This document shows positions 7,937-17,102 of a DNA stretch of 64,000 bases, piece after piece. The notes under the pieces are model-generated. The model saw only the letters and a list, made by a program, of their open reading frames with translations. It was not told the origin of the DNA and did no database searches. The position numbers and the translations under genes are program-made. Numbering within the stretch: the first letter of the stretch is position 1; the number at the start of each line of letters is the position of its first letter. The stretch is from Longimicrobiales bacterium (GTDB lineage: Bacteria > Gemmatimonadota > Gemmatimonadetes > Longimicrobiales > Gaopeijiaceae), in the NCBI GenBank assembly GCA_958296005.1, contig CATQHQ010000001.1:326134-390133 (forward strand). Reading direction: 5' to 3'.

Positions 7937-8715
7937 CGCTGGAGGGCAAGTCGCTTTGCTACCGCTACCGAGGCGCTTCGCGAGACGCCGTTCGGGACGT
8001 GTCGCTGCGAGCCGAGTCCGGTGCCGTGTCCACGGTCCTGGGTCCCAACGGCTCCGGGAAGTCCACGCTGCTGCGCCTGTTGGCCGGGGGCGTCCAGCCC
8101 CGCTCCGGGACCGCCCTCTACGGCGGGCGACCGCTCGACCAGTGGCCGCGACGGCTCCTGGCCCGGCAGCTGGCGGTGGTGACGCAGCACGAGCACATCC
8201 CGTTCCCCGTCACGGCCGGGAACTTGGCGGCGATGGGCCGCTACCCCCATCTGGGTCCGTGGCGAAGGGAGGGCGCGGAAGACCGGACCGCGGTGGCGGC
8301 CTCCATGGAGCGGTGCGGCGTCGCAGGACTGGAGGAGCGGGACTTTCGCACCCTCTCCGGCGGCGAAAGGCAGCGCGTGCGGATCGCTCGGGCGTTGGCC
8401 CAGGAGCCCCGGGTTCTCTTGCTGGACGAGCCCACGGCGGCGTTGGACATGCGCTACGAGATGTCGATCTTCCGGCTCCTCCGCGAGCTGGCTGCGCACG
8501 AAGGGACTGCCGTGGTGCTCGTGACCCACAACCTGAACCTCGCCGCCCGCTTCGGAGACCGGCACCTGCTGCTGGAGGAGGGCGCAACGGCGGCGGAAGG
8601 CGACGCGGCCGACGTGATCACCGGCGAGAACGTCTCTCGCGTGTACGGTTGGCCGGTGGGCGTCGTCTCCCAGCGCTTCCAGGAGGGCGACGCGCCCCAG
8701 GTGCTGCCGGCCTAG
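7933..8715 (+). CDS. ABC transporter ATP-binding protein of the metal-chelate importer
   Basis: Energises the importer from the cytoplasmic side. All nucleotide-binding motifs are intact: Walker A GPNGSGKST (about 37-45), Q-loop VVTQHE, signature LSGGERQRV, Walker B VLLLDEPTAALD and the H-loop VTHNL. Length 260 aa is typical of FecE/BtuD proteins. GTG start at 7933 overlaps the permease stop. This is the last gene of the feoA-feoB-binding protein-permease-ATPase operon, whose four junctions all overlap by 3-4 bases. It ends 16 bases from the convergent gene at 8732. Confidence 0.95.
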   Translation: MTLEGKSLCYRYRGASRDAVRDVSLRAESGAVSTVLGPNGSGKSTLLRLLAGGVQPRSGTALYGGRPLDQWPRRLLARQLAVVTQHEHIPFPVTAGNLAAMGRYPHLGPWRREGAEDRTAVAASMERCGVAGLEERDFRTLSGGERQRVRIARALAQEPRVLLLDEPTAALDMRYEMSIFRLLRELAAHEGTAVVLVTHNLNLAARFGDRHLLLEEGATAAEGDAADVITGENVSRVYGWPVGVVSQRFQEGDAPQVLPA

Positions 8716-8731
8716 AGGCCCCGGGCCTCCT

Positions 8732-11161
8732 CTACGAGACCGGTGGCGGCTTCTTCCTCAGGACGAACAGCCCCTCGCGGATGCTCGAAACGACGATCAC
8801 GCCGCTCTCGAAGAACGGGTAGACGCTCCACGCGCCAGCGAACCCGGGCACGTCCTCGCCGGCGGGCACGGTGTCGAAAAACCCGACTTCCTCCGGCTCC
8901 TCCGGGTTGGAGATGTCTAGGATGCGCAGTCCGCTGACGTAGTTGGCCTGGTACATAAGGTCGCCGTGGACGTAGAGGTTGTGGTCCGACGATCCCGTAA
9001 CGCCGAAGTGCTCCTTCACCAGCACCGGCTCCTCCAGGTCCGAGATGTCCCAGATGAGCGTCCGGGTCTTGGAAACGTTGCCGGACAGCTCGTCCAGCTC
9101 GTCGTTCATGAAGAAGTAGCGGTGGTCGTCGGTGACCCAGCCCTGGTGCAGATACGCCGTGTTGGGGTAGGACGCCGACGCCAGCACGGTGGTCGCGTCC
9201 TTGTCGGTCACGTCGGCGATCGAGAGGGCGTTCTCGTTTGCGCCGAGGCAGATCTCGCGGTCCTGATAGTCGGGGTCCGGCCCGTGGTAGCGGATGCACT
9301 GGGCGTCGTGACTGTAGCCGGTCCCGGAGTGGCCCGTCGCCGGGTCCGAAAAGCAGCCCGCGAAGGTCGGGTTCGTGGGCTCGCGCACGTCGATCATGTG
9401 CAGGCCGCCACCGCACGTCTCTCCGCCCCCGGAGGCGCCGACGGCGTAGGCGAAGCCGGTTCCCTCGTTGAGGACGATGTTGTGGGCGGAGGCGATGCCG
9501 TCGTAGTGGGCGTCGGCGTCGAAGGAGACGGGGGGCGACGACACGTCCCGCAACCGGGTCAGATCGAACACCTGCATCCCGTGGGGACCCGCGTTGTCGG
9601 CCACGATGAAGGCGTGGTTCGCAAACACCTTTACGTCCCGCCACATGCTCGGCATGGCGCCTTCGGTGAGGGGCAGGTCGCCCAGGAAGACGGGGTTGCT
9701 CGGGTCCGAGATGTCCACGAACGCCGTGCCGTTGTTCCGGCCTTGGACGACGTACTCGCGGCCCGTCTCAGGGTCCGTCCAGCCCCACATGTCGTTGGCG
9801 ATGATCCCTCTGCCGCCCCCCAGCGCGTCCACCGGCAGGTACGAGACCAGGTCCACGTCGCTGCACGAGAACCCCGCGACCGAACCCCCGTCGCACTCGC
9901 GCTCTTCGCCGGTGAGGGGCGAGAGTCCTTCGGTCTCGTCGATGATCGACCCGTCGGGTTCCCATCCGTCCGCCGTGCGTCGGAAGAGGAAGCCCGCGCC
10001 TTCCAGGAGGTCGGCGCCCGGCGCGCCCGCGACCGCCACGTCGCCGCCGACGGCCACGGCCAAGCCGTAGAAGCTGAAGGGACCGCCAGGCCCGAAGGCG
10101 GCCACCTGGTCCCACTCCCCCGACGCGCCCCGGCGGAAGGCGAAGCCCGCGCCGATGCCCCCGGCCAGAGGGGCGCCCACGACCAAGTCGTCGCCGGAAG
10201 CGTCGAGCGCCATGCCGAAGCCGGACCCGGGCCCGGGCATGTCGGTCGTGATCGTGTGCTGCACCGTCCACTCGCCATCGGCCTCGACGAAGTGGTAGAC
10301 GGCGCCGGTGCCGCTTTCGGCCCACGGCGCACCCGCAAAGACCGTGCCTTCGAATACGGCCACGGCGCGGCCAAGAGCCAAGGCCTCGGTTGCGAGCCGG
10401 CCGTCGGCGACCCAGGTCCCGGCCACCTTCCTCAGGACGCTCACGTAGCCCGGGACGAAGCTGGGCAGCTCGCCGCCCGGCATCAGCGACAGGTCGGGAC
10501 CCGGCGCTCCGATCGCGGCCACCTCTCCCTCCATGTCCAGGGCGATGCCGAAGGCATTGCCGCCCTCGCCTGCGGAGAACCAGGAGGCGGATTCGGCCCA
10601 CCCGTCCTCGCCGGATCCGTAGAAGAAGGCTGCGCCGTGGTCGGAAGCCCCCGGTGCGCCGACCACGATGTCCTGTCCGTTGGTGGCCACCGCCGCGCCG
10701 AACCGATCTCCCGCTTCTGCGCCCTCCTCTCGGGTTAGCCTCTGCTCGCTGGTCCACTCCCCGTCCACGCGCCGATAGACGTACACGGCGCCGGCACCTT
10801 CGCGGGGCGCTCCGACGACCATGAGGTCGCCGACGATGTCCACGCTTTCGCCGTAGCCCGTCCCGACCACGTCGTCCGCCGGGGCGACCATCGCCATCTC
10901 GGACCAGGAGGTCCCTTCGCGGCCAAAGACGTGAACGCCGCCGGGCCGGTTGGCCGGCATAGGAAAGAGGGCGACGTCCCCCGGCCTGCCCACGAAGACC
11001 TCTCCGTCGACCACGGCCAAGCTGGTCCCGAACGCCGACATCCCGACGGGGGCGGGGGTGCGGGCGGTGCTTTGGGCGTCCGCGCCCGGAGCGAAGAACA
11101 GGCAGACGGCGACGGCCGGCAACAGCCGCCGCACCGGGAATCGAAGGCGTTCTTGGAGCAT
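8732..11161 (-). CDS. Choice-of-anchor-B family secreted protein, copy 1 (FG-GAP propeller + anchor-B domain)
   Basis: Secreted or surface protein of unknown ligand. ATG at 11161 gives 809 aa with a Sec signal peptide (about 1-29, ending GADAQ). Residues about 40-420 are repeated blades of the FG-GAP/integrin-like propeller type, with recurring VVGAPG/AIGAPG motifs. From about residue 430 comes the choice-of-anchor-B region: MWGWTDPETGREY, FVDISDPSNPVFLGDL, WRDVKVF, GMQVFDL, SAHNIVLNE, CGGGLHMIDVREP, SHDAQC, HQGWVTDDHRYFFMNDELDE. The pairs of Cys and His in this part are conserved with copy 2. It follows copy 2 in the same direction after 104 bases. Confidence 0.88.
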   Translation of the reverse strand: MLQERLRFPVRRLLPAVAVCLFFAPGADAQSTARTPAPVGMSAFGTSLAVVDGEVFVGRPGDVALFPMPANRPGGVHVFGREGTSWSEMAMVAPADDVVGTGYGESVDIVGDLMVVGAPREGAGAVYVYRRVDGEWTSEQRLTREEGAEAGDRFGAAVATNGQDIVVGAPGASDHGAAFFYGSGEDGWAESASWFSAGEGGNAFGIALDMEGEVAAIGAPGPDLSLMPGGELPSFVPGYVSVLRKVAGTWVADGRLATEALALGRAVAVFEGTVFAGAPWAESGTGAVYHFVEADGEWTVQHTITTDMPGPGSGFGMALDASGDDLVVGAPLAGGIGAGFAFRRGASGEWDQVAAFGPGGPFSFYGLAVAVGGDVAVAGAPGADLLEGAGFLFRRTADGWEPDGSIIDETEGLSPLTGEERECDGGSVAGFSCSDVDLVSYLPVDALGGGRGIIANDMWGWTDPETGREYVVQGRNNGTAFVDISDPSNPVFLGDLPLTEGAMPSMWRDVKVFANHAFIVADNAGPHGMQVFDLTRLRDVSSPPVSFDADAHYDGIASAHNIVLNEGTGFAYAVGASGGGETCGGGLHMIDVREPTNPTFAGCFSDPATGHSGTGYSHDAQCIRYHGPDPDYQDREICLGANENALSIADVTDKDATTVLASASYPNTAYLHQGWVTDDHRYFFMNDELDELSGNVSKTRTLIWDISDLEEPVLVKEHFGVTGSSDHNLYVHGDLMYQANYVSGLRILDISNPEEPEEVGFFDTVPAGEDVPGFAGAWSVYPFFESGVIVVSSIREGLFVLRKKPPPVS

Positions 11162-11265
11162 GGTCGATCGTCCTAATTGAGGTGCACGAGCCGCGCCTGG
11201 GCAGGACCTGCCGACAGGCAGTCCGCATCGGCATACTGGAGCAGTCGGCCCCCCACCGCAACTTC

Positions 11266-13731
11266 CTACGGGATCAGGTTGCGCCGGGCGTTGCGCAGGA
11301 CGAACACGCCTTCCTTTCCGGAGGTCACCACGATGATCCCGCTGGCGAAGAACGGGTAGTTGCTCCACGAGCCGTCGAAGCCGGGAGCGTCCTCGCTCCA
11401 CGGCACCGTGTCGAAGAAAGCGACTTCCCTGGGGTTCTCCCGGTCCGAAATGTCCAGTACGCGCAGGCCGCTCACATAGTTGGACTGGTACATCAGGTCG
11501 CCCCGGATGTACAAGTTGTGGTCCGACGAAGCCACGTCCGAGAAGTGCTCCTTGACCAGGATCGGTTCGTCCAAGTCCTTGACGTCCCAAACCAAGGTCC
11601 GCGTGCTGGACGCCTTGCCCTGCAGCTCGTCGAGCTCGTCGTTCATGTAGAAGTACTCTTGGGCCTCGTCGAGCCAGCCTTGGTGGGAGTAGCCGACGTT
11701 GGGGTAGTTCTCCATCGCCAAGGCGATCGGCGCATCCTTGTCGGTCACGTCGGAGATGCTCAACGCCGTCTCGTTGGAGCCGAAGCAGAGCTCCTTGCCC
11801 CGGTGCTCCTCGTCGGGACCCTCGTATACGACGCACTGGGCGTCGTGGCTGTACCCCGTTCCCCTGCGGCCGGTGTTCCCGTGGGCGAAGCATCCGGCGA
11901 ACGTCGGGCTGGTGGGCTCGCGGATGTCGATCATGTGCAGCCCGCCGCCGCACGTGTCGCCGCCGCCGCTGCTTCCAACGGCGTAGGCGAAGCCCGTCTC
12001 CTCGTTGATCACGATGTTGTGGGCGCTGTGAATGCGGTCGTAGTGGACCGTCTCCTCGAACGTTTCCGGGCCGTCCCGCGGCTCGCGCAGCTGGGTGAGG
12101 TCGAAGACCTGCATCCCGTGCTCGCCGGCACCGTCGGAGACGATGAAGGCATGGTCCTTGTACACCTTGACGTCGCGCCAGACGTTGGGGTTTGCGCCTT
12201 CGGTCAAGGGCAGGTTGCCCGCGTACACCGGGTTGCTGGGGTCGCTCAGGTCGATGAAGGACGTGCCGTCGTAGCGTCCGACCAGCGCCCACTCGGTTCC
12301 CGTCACCGGGTCGGTCCAGCCCCAAAGGTCGTTGACCTCCACGCCGCGGGCGCCGCCGATCTCCTGCACGGGCAGGAACGACACGATGTCCACGTCGGTG
12401 CAGGTGAACTCGCCCGCTTGGCCGTCCTGGCACGCCACGTCGTCGCCGGTGATCGCGTCGAGGGCCAGGACCTCGCCCGCCACCCGGGTTGCGGTCGCCC
12501 ATCTGCCGCCGACGTCCTCGATGATCGCCGCCGTGCCCAAGCCGTAGTCGTCCCGTTCCAGCCCGACGACGCCGATCCCTTCTCCGAGAGCAACGACGCT
12601 GCCCATTCCGTCGCCGTTCTCCAGGTCGTCCACCGCGAACTTGGCCAATGCGCCCGGTCCCTCGGTCCCCGCGTCCCACGACAGGACGTAGAAGCGGCCT
12701 CCGTCCGGCGCGCCCGGCGCTCCGATCCACAGTTCGGCGCCGGCGCTGAAGATTGCGCTCCCGAAGCTGGTGCCCGGGCGGCCGTCAAAGGGCCGGTGGA
12801 CCGCGACGGGACGCCAGTCCGACGAGGAGTCGTCCATCTCGAAGGCGAAGACGGCACCGTCGAGGAACTCCCCGCCTCTAGGCGCGCCCACGAAGGCAAG
12901 ACCGTTGGCGAGACCGACGGCAGACCCGAACCCAGGCGGGAAGCCGGGCTGCCCGAGGTCGTCGTTCCCGATCTGCGCAGCGATCTCGTCGATCTCTGCG
13001 AAGCGCATATCCAGCTTGGCCGCCTGGGCCCACGCGCCACCCTCGCGACGGAAGGCGTAGGCGACGCCGTTGCGCCCGTCGGCCGCAGGGGCGCCTACCA
13101 GGGCGTGATCCCCATCCACGGCCACCGCGACGCCGAAAGCCCCGTTGGGCTCGGCGGAGTCCGCGGTCAACTTGCCCTCTTCGGCCCACTCTCCAGCTTC
13201 GTTGCGGGCAAGGACGTACACCGCTCCTTGGGATTCGGCGTGGCCCATCGCTGCAACCAGCACCCGGTGGCCGTCGGTGGCGATCGTTCGTCCGTACGCA
13301 TCGCCCGGCGCTCCATCGGAAGCGTGAAGCTTGGAGACTTCCTGCCACATTCCCGACTCGTCCTTGCGGAACACGTAGACGGCCCCCGTCGTGTTGTCGA
13401 CAACGGTGGCCCCGACCAGCAGGTCCCCTCCGACAACTGCGAGCGCCCTCCCGAAGTGGTCGCCGTCGATGGCGTCGGAGGCGGCCAGGCGCTGGACCTG
13501 GGTCCACCCCTCTTCGCCCTTGCGGTAGACGTAGACGTAGCCGGGGGAGCGCTCGTTGAGGGACTCGCCCACCAGCACCTCGCCTTCGCCGGTAGTGACG
13601 GCGGCGCCGTAGCCTTGGGCGGCGGCAGGGGCGGTTGCGCCGGGCAGAGCCGACAGCGCGAGGAGGAGCCCGAGCGCAAGCGCGGGCGGCATCGGCAGGC
13701 GGACCAAGGGTCCGAAGGGGTTCTTCGTCAC
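11266..13731 (-). CDS. Choice-of-anchor-B family secreted protein, copy 2
   Basis: Paralogue of the preceding gene (821 aa) with the same architecture: signal peptide ending in AAAQ, FG-GAP-type blades (VLVGESL, LLVGATVV, ALVGAPAADG, FVGAPRGG), then the anchor-B domain from about residue 445 with LWGWTDPVTGTEW, FIDLSDPSNPVYAGNL, WRDVKVYKDHAFIV, SAHNIVINEETG, CGGGLHMIDIREP, SHDAQC and HQGWLDEAQEYFYMNDELDE. GTG start at 13731 chosen because GAGGTG lies just upstream; an ATG nearby is out of frame. It starts 23 bases after the amidohydrolase stop, so both are likely in one transcript. Conservation is much stronger in the anchor-B half than in the propeller half. Confidence 0.88.
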   Translation of the reverse strand: MTKNPFGPLVRLPMPPALALGLLLALSALPGATAPAAAQGYGAAVTTGEGEVLVGESLNERSPGYVYVYRKGEEGWTQVQRLAASDAIDGDHFGRALAVVGGDLLVGATVVDNTTGAVYVFRKDESGMWQEVSKLHASDGAPGDAYGRTIATDGHRVLVAAMGHAESQGAVYVLARNEAGEWAEEGKLTADSAEPNGAFGVAVAVDGDHALVGAPAADGRNGVAYAFRREGGAWAQAAKLDMRFAEIDEIAAQIGNDDLGQPGFPPGFGSAVGLANGLAFVGAPRGGEFLDGAVFAFEMDDSSSDWRPVAVHRPFDGRPGTSFGSAIFSAGAELWIGAPGAPDGGRFYVLSWDAGTEGPGALAKFAVDDLENGDGMGSVVALGEGIGVVGLERDDYGLGTAAIIEDVGGRWATATRVAGEVLALDAITGDDVACQDGQAGEFTCTDVDIVSFLPVQEIGGARGVEVNDLWGWTDPVTGTEWALVGRYDGTSFIDLSDPSNPVYAGNLPLTEGANPNVWRDVKVYKDHAFIVSDGAGEHGMQVFDLTQLREPRDGPETFEETVHYDRIHSAHNIVINEETGFAYAVGSSGGGDTCGGGLHMIDIREPTSPTFAGCFAHGNTGRRGTGYSHDAQCVVYEGPDEEHRGKELCFGSNETALSISDVTDKDAPIALAMENYPNVGYSHQGWLDEAQEYFYMNDELDELQGKASSTRTLVWDVKDLDEPILVKEHFSDVASSDHNLYIRGDLMYQSNYVSGLRVLDISDRENPREVAFFDTVPWSEDAPGFDGSWSNYPFFASGIIVVTSGKEGVFVLRNARRNLIP

Positions 13732-13754
13732 GGCATTACACCTCGTTGGCTGGT

Positions 13755-15557
13755 CTAGCGTATCTCGATCTGATCGATGTCGAACTGGAAGGGCCCCTGG
13801 CCGGGGCCGCCCGTCCATAGTACCGCGGACAGGCCGGACGGGTCCAAGCCGGGGAAGGCGTCGAAGCGAAGGGCGATCTGCCGCCACTCGGCAACGACGT
13901 CGAAGGTCTGCAACGTCGGCTGGGGACCCAGGCTCTGGCAGAAGATCATCACCCGGTAGGTGCCCGGCTCGCCCCGCGCCCAGAACACGAGCTCCGTGCC
14001 CGCGGACAGGTCCACCGGTGCCATCGGCGCCGCTCCAGGATAGAAGATCGCACCCGCCCAGGGGAAGCCGAAGCCGTCCCCGATCTCGCCGGAGACGGCC
14101 AAGTAGTGCGCACTGCCCTCCGCGCCCCCGTCCCCGATCTCGGTCGCCACGGTGGAGTTGCCGCCCACGATCTCGTCGATCGAGTCCATCCATCCGGCGC
14201 CGTAGGCCGCGGTCGCTTCGCCCTCGTCGAAGTCGGCGACGGCCCCGAGGTCGGCCGGCGCGGCCGCTACTTCCTCGGGCTTGGAGCGGTCGATGGCGAC
14301 GCCGCCCTTCCACACGCCGGCGATCTGCCGCGCCAGCGTCGCATCCTCCAACGGGTTGCCCTCCACCATCACCAGGTCTGCTCGCTTCTCCGGGGCGATC
14401 CGTCCCCTGTCGTCGAGACCGAAGGCGTCGGCCGGCCGCGAAGTGGCGGCGGAGAGCACCTCGGCGGGAGAGAGTCCTGCGGCGGACAGCAGCTCGAACT
14501 CGCGATGCATGCTGATCCCGGGGGACGTGCCCGGGTTGGGGAAGTCGGTCCCCGCCAGTACCGGGACACCCGCGGCGTGGAGTGCGGCGACGGCGTTGAT
14601 GGCGTGCTGGAGCGCGTAGCCCTCGTTCGCGTTCCCGGGGTAGGTGGAGGCGACTTGAGACCGCTCCTGGGCGGTCATGAGGGGGCCGATGTGGGGGTCG
14701 TCGGCGAGGGGTGCGGCGGACGCGCCGTCCATCAGGCTTTCCATCACGGTCAGCGTGGGCACGACGAAGATTCCGGCCTCGGCTGCGACGGCGGCGAACT
14801 CTTCCGGCGGCGGGGCGTCGCCGAAGATGTGCACCAGGCCGTCCACGTCGGCCGCCACGGCCTGCCGCGCGGCCTCGACGGAGGTGACGTGGGCGACGGC
14901 CAGCTTCCCCCGGCGTCGGGCGGCCTCGACCAGAGCCGCGACGGTGGGAAGGTCCAGCGTGGGCGTCGGCAGATCGATGATCTTGCCGTTCTCGATCACG
15001 ATCTTGATGTAGTCGGAGCCCTCGGCGATCCGGTCCGCGACCCAGCCGTCGGCCTCTTCGGGGGTCGAGAGCGTGGGGATCGGCAGGCCGTACTGGGTCC
15101 CGTGGCCGCCGGGGGCGGTGGCGAGGGTGCCGGCGGAGAAGAGGTCGGCCCGGTCGTGGACCTCTCCTTCCGCCTGCCGGCTGCGCTGCTCGGCCGCCCA
15201 TCCTGTCTCGGTGAACATGTCCAGCACGGTGGTGGTGCCGAAGACCGCTGCCCGGCGGAGGGCGTCGTCGCCTTGCGAGTGGCCGTGACCGTCTATGAAG
15301 CCCGGGAGGAGCGTGCGCCCGGCGCCGTCGATCGTCTCCACGCCTTCGGGGACCGTCACGTCTGGGCCGACCGCGGTGATCACGCCGTCCTGGACCAGCA
15401 CGGTGGCCCGTTCGACGACCGTCTCGCCGTCGAAGACGCGCACGCCGACGAAAGCCAGGGACTGGGCTCGCGCGGTGGCGGGCAGGCCGGCCAGCGCGAG
15501 GACCAGCACGAACGCCTGCCGGTGAGCGACTGGGGAGAACCGAGAACTCCTCTTCAT
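13755..15557 (-). CDS. Exported amidohydrolase with C-terminal carbohydrate-binding-like domain
   Basis: Metal-dependent hydrolase of the imidazolonepropionase-like amidohydrolase superfamily, exported by an N-terminal signal peptide (ends ATARAQ). Catalytic-barrel landmarks: the HxH motif in GFIDGHGHS (about residue 90), a Lys in DYIKIV (about 183), AHVTS and LVHIFGD supplying later His ligands, and GTDFP (about 337) with the catalytic Asp. After the barrel, residues about 445-600 form a beta-rich CIA30/galactose-binding-like domain (LVFWARGEPGTYRVM, WRQIALRFDAFPG, DIDQIEI). Substrate unknown; relatives act on dipeptides, ureides or other amides. First gene of the minus-strand set with the two anchor-B proteins. 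Confidence 0.88.
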   Translation of the reverse strand: MKRSSRFSPVAHRQAFVLVLALAGLPATARAQSLAFVGVRVFDGETVVERATVLVQDGVITAVGPDVTVPEGVETIDGAGRTLLPGFIDGHGHSQGDDALRRAAVFGTTTVLDMFTETGWAAEQRSRQAEGEVHDRADLFSAGTLATAPGGHGTQYGLPIPTLSTPEEADGWVADRIAEGSDYIKIVIENGKIIDLPTPTLDLPTVAALVEAARRRGKLAVAHVTSVEAARQAVAADVDGLVHIFGDAPPPEEFAAVAAEAGIFVVPTLTVMESLMDGASAAPLADDPHIGPLMTAQERSQVASTYPGNANEGYALQHAINAVAALHAAGVPVLAGTDFPNPGTSPGISMHREFELLSAAGLSPAEVLSAATSRPADAFGLDDRGRIAPEKRADLVMVEGNPLEDATLARQIAGVWKGGVAIDRSKPEEVAAAPADLGAVADFDEGEATAAYGAGWMDSIDEIVGGNSTVATEIGDGGAEGSAHYLAVSGEIGDGFGFPWAGAIFYPGAAPMAPVDLSAGTELVFWARGEPGTYRVMIFCQSLGPQPTLQTFDVVAEWRQIALRFDAFPGLDPSGLSAVLWTGGPGQGPFQFDIDQIEIR

Positions 15558-15693
15558 TGGGGCGATCCTCGTAAGAGCAATGCCCGGCAGGCGGACAGGA
15601 CGCCTAGCCCGGCGGTTCAGCTAAATCTATCATCATGCGCCGAGACGGCCGCCGACGGGTCTTCGACGCGACCAGCCTTTCCCCGGACCGCTC

Positions 15694-17094
15694 ATGCCCG
15701 AGTTCCGCCACGAAGCCCGCGTTCCGTTCCCGGTCCGCGACGTCTTCGACTGGCATCTGCGGCCTGGTGCGCTGGAGCGCCTCCTCCCTCCGTGGGAAAA
15801 CGTCCGCGTGGTCGCGCGCAAAGGCGGAATCGACGACGGAGGGATCGTCCACCTGATCGTTCGCCGCGGGCCGGTCAAGATCGACTGGAGGCTGCGCCAC
15901 ACCGCCTTCGAGCACGGATCGCTCTTCCGCGACGAACAGGAGTCCGGCCCCTTCGCCCGCTGGTCCCACACCCATGAGTTCGAGCCCAGCAGCGGCGGCG
16001 ACGGCGGCACCCTGCTCCGGGACCGGATCGAGTGGGAGCCTCCGCTGGGTCCCGCCGCGGCGCCGTTCGCCCACTCCGTTGTGGATGAGCAGCTGCGCCG
16101 CCTCTTCGCTTTTCGGCACAAGCGCCTCGCCCACGACCTGTCGCGCCACGCCGAGTACCGGGGCCGACCCGTGACCGTCGCGATCACCGGCGCCGGCGGC
16201 TTCGTCGGCTCATCCCTTTGCCACTTTCTGACGACCGGCGGGCACGAGGTCCGCCCGATCGTTCGGCGCAAGCCCGACCGCTCCAAGGGCGAGATCCACT
16301 GGGACCCCATGGAGAACCGGATCGAAGGCGAGCGGTTGGAGGGCGTCGACGCCGTCGTCCACTTGGCTGGAGAGAGCATTTCGGGCGGCCGCTGGACTCC
16401 GGCCAAGAAGAAGGCGATCCGGAAGAGCCGGATCGTGGGCACCCGGGTGCTGGTGGAGGCGATCAACCGGCTGCGCGATCCGCCCGGGGTCCTGGTCTCG
16501 TCGTCCGCGGTCGGCTTCTACGGGAACCGGGGCACCGAGCGGATCACGGAGGACAGCAGCGCCGGAAGAGGCTTTCTGGCCGAACTGTGCCAAGCGTGGG
16601 AAGCGGAGGCGGCCAAGGCGCGGCGGTCGGGGGTCCGCGTGGTCCTGCTGCGCACGGGACTCGTGCTCAGCCCCGCCGGCGGCGCCCTGGGGACGATGCT
16701 GCTGCCGTTCAAGCTCGGGGCCGGCGGGCGACTGGGGACCGGACGCCAGTACGTGAGCTGGATCGACCACGACGACCTAGTGGCCCTGATCTTCCACGCG
16801 CTCACGACCAACTCGGTGCGGGGACCCCTGAACGCCACCGCGCCGCACCCCGTGTCCAACGCCACCTTCGCCACGGTCCTGGGACGGGTGCTGAAGCGGC
16901 CTACCGTGGTTCCTTTGCCGTCCCTGGCGGTCAACGCTATCTTCGGCGAGATGGGGAAGACGCTGTTGCTGGAAGGGGCGCGGGTACAGCCCCAAGTCGC
17001 CGGGCGCGAGGGCTTTCGCTTCGCCTACGCCGGGCTGGAAGAGTCCCTCGCATTTCAGTTGGGACGAACCGGCGCCACCGCGGGCGGACCGTAG
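15694..17094 (+). CDS. SRPBCC domain + TIGR01777 NAD-dependent epimerase/dehydratase fusion
   Basis: Residues 1-150 form a START/SRPBCC-type ligand pocket domain (HEARVPFPVRDVFDW, RLRHTAFEHGSLFRDEQ), fused to a Rossmann epimerase-like domain beginning AITGAGGFVGSSL (about 165). Diagnostic TIGR01777 motifs are AVVHLAGESISGGRWTPAKK, SRIVGTR, SSSAVGFYGNRG, LRTGLVLSPAGGAL and WIDHDDLVALI. The E. coli relative is YfcH; no reaction is firmly established. The SRPBCC fusion is a known architecture. Divergent from the amidohydrolase across 136 bases, and eight bases before pdxH. Confidence 0.92.
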   Translation: MPEFRHEARVPFPVRDVFDWHLRPGALERLLPPWENVRVVARKGGIDDGGIVHLIVRRGPVKIDWRLRHTAFEHGSLFRDEQESGPFARWSHTHEFEPSSGGDGGTLLRDRIEWEPPLGPAAAPFAHSVVDEQLRRLFAFRHKRLAHDLSRHAEYRGRPVTVAITGAGGFVGSSLCHFLTTGGHEVRPIVRRKPDRSKGEIHWDPMENRIEGERLEGVDAVVHLAGESISGGRWTPAKKKAIRKSRIVGTRVLVEAINRLRDPPGVLVSSSAVGFYGNRGTERITEDSSAGRGFLAELCQAWEAEAAKARRSGVRVVLLRTGLVLSPAGGALGTMLLPFKLGAGGRLGTGRQYVSWIDHDDLVALIFHALTTNSVRGPLNATAPHPVSNATFATVLGRVLKRPTVVPLPSLAVNAIFGEMGKTLLLEGARVQPQVAGREGFRFAYAGLEESLAFQLGRTGATAGGP

Positions 17095-17102
17095 TTCGGC
17101 AG

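Noticed and set aside
11162-11265. Terminator between the two anchor-B genes
   Set aside because: GGCAGG/CCTGCC pairing is short, has competing partners and no T-run.
11182-13758. 858-codon open frame on the plus strand
   Set aside because: Antisense to the second choice-of-anchor-B gene; no recognisable motif, while the minus strand reads as a clear family member.
14106-15977. 623-codon open frame on the plus strand
   Set aside because: Antisense to the amidohydrolase and running into another gene in the wrong frame.
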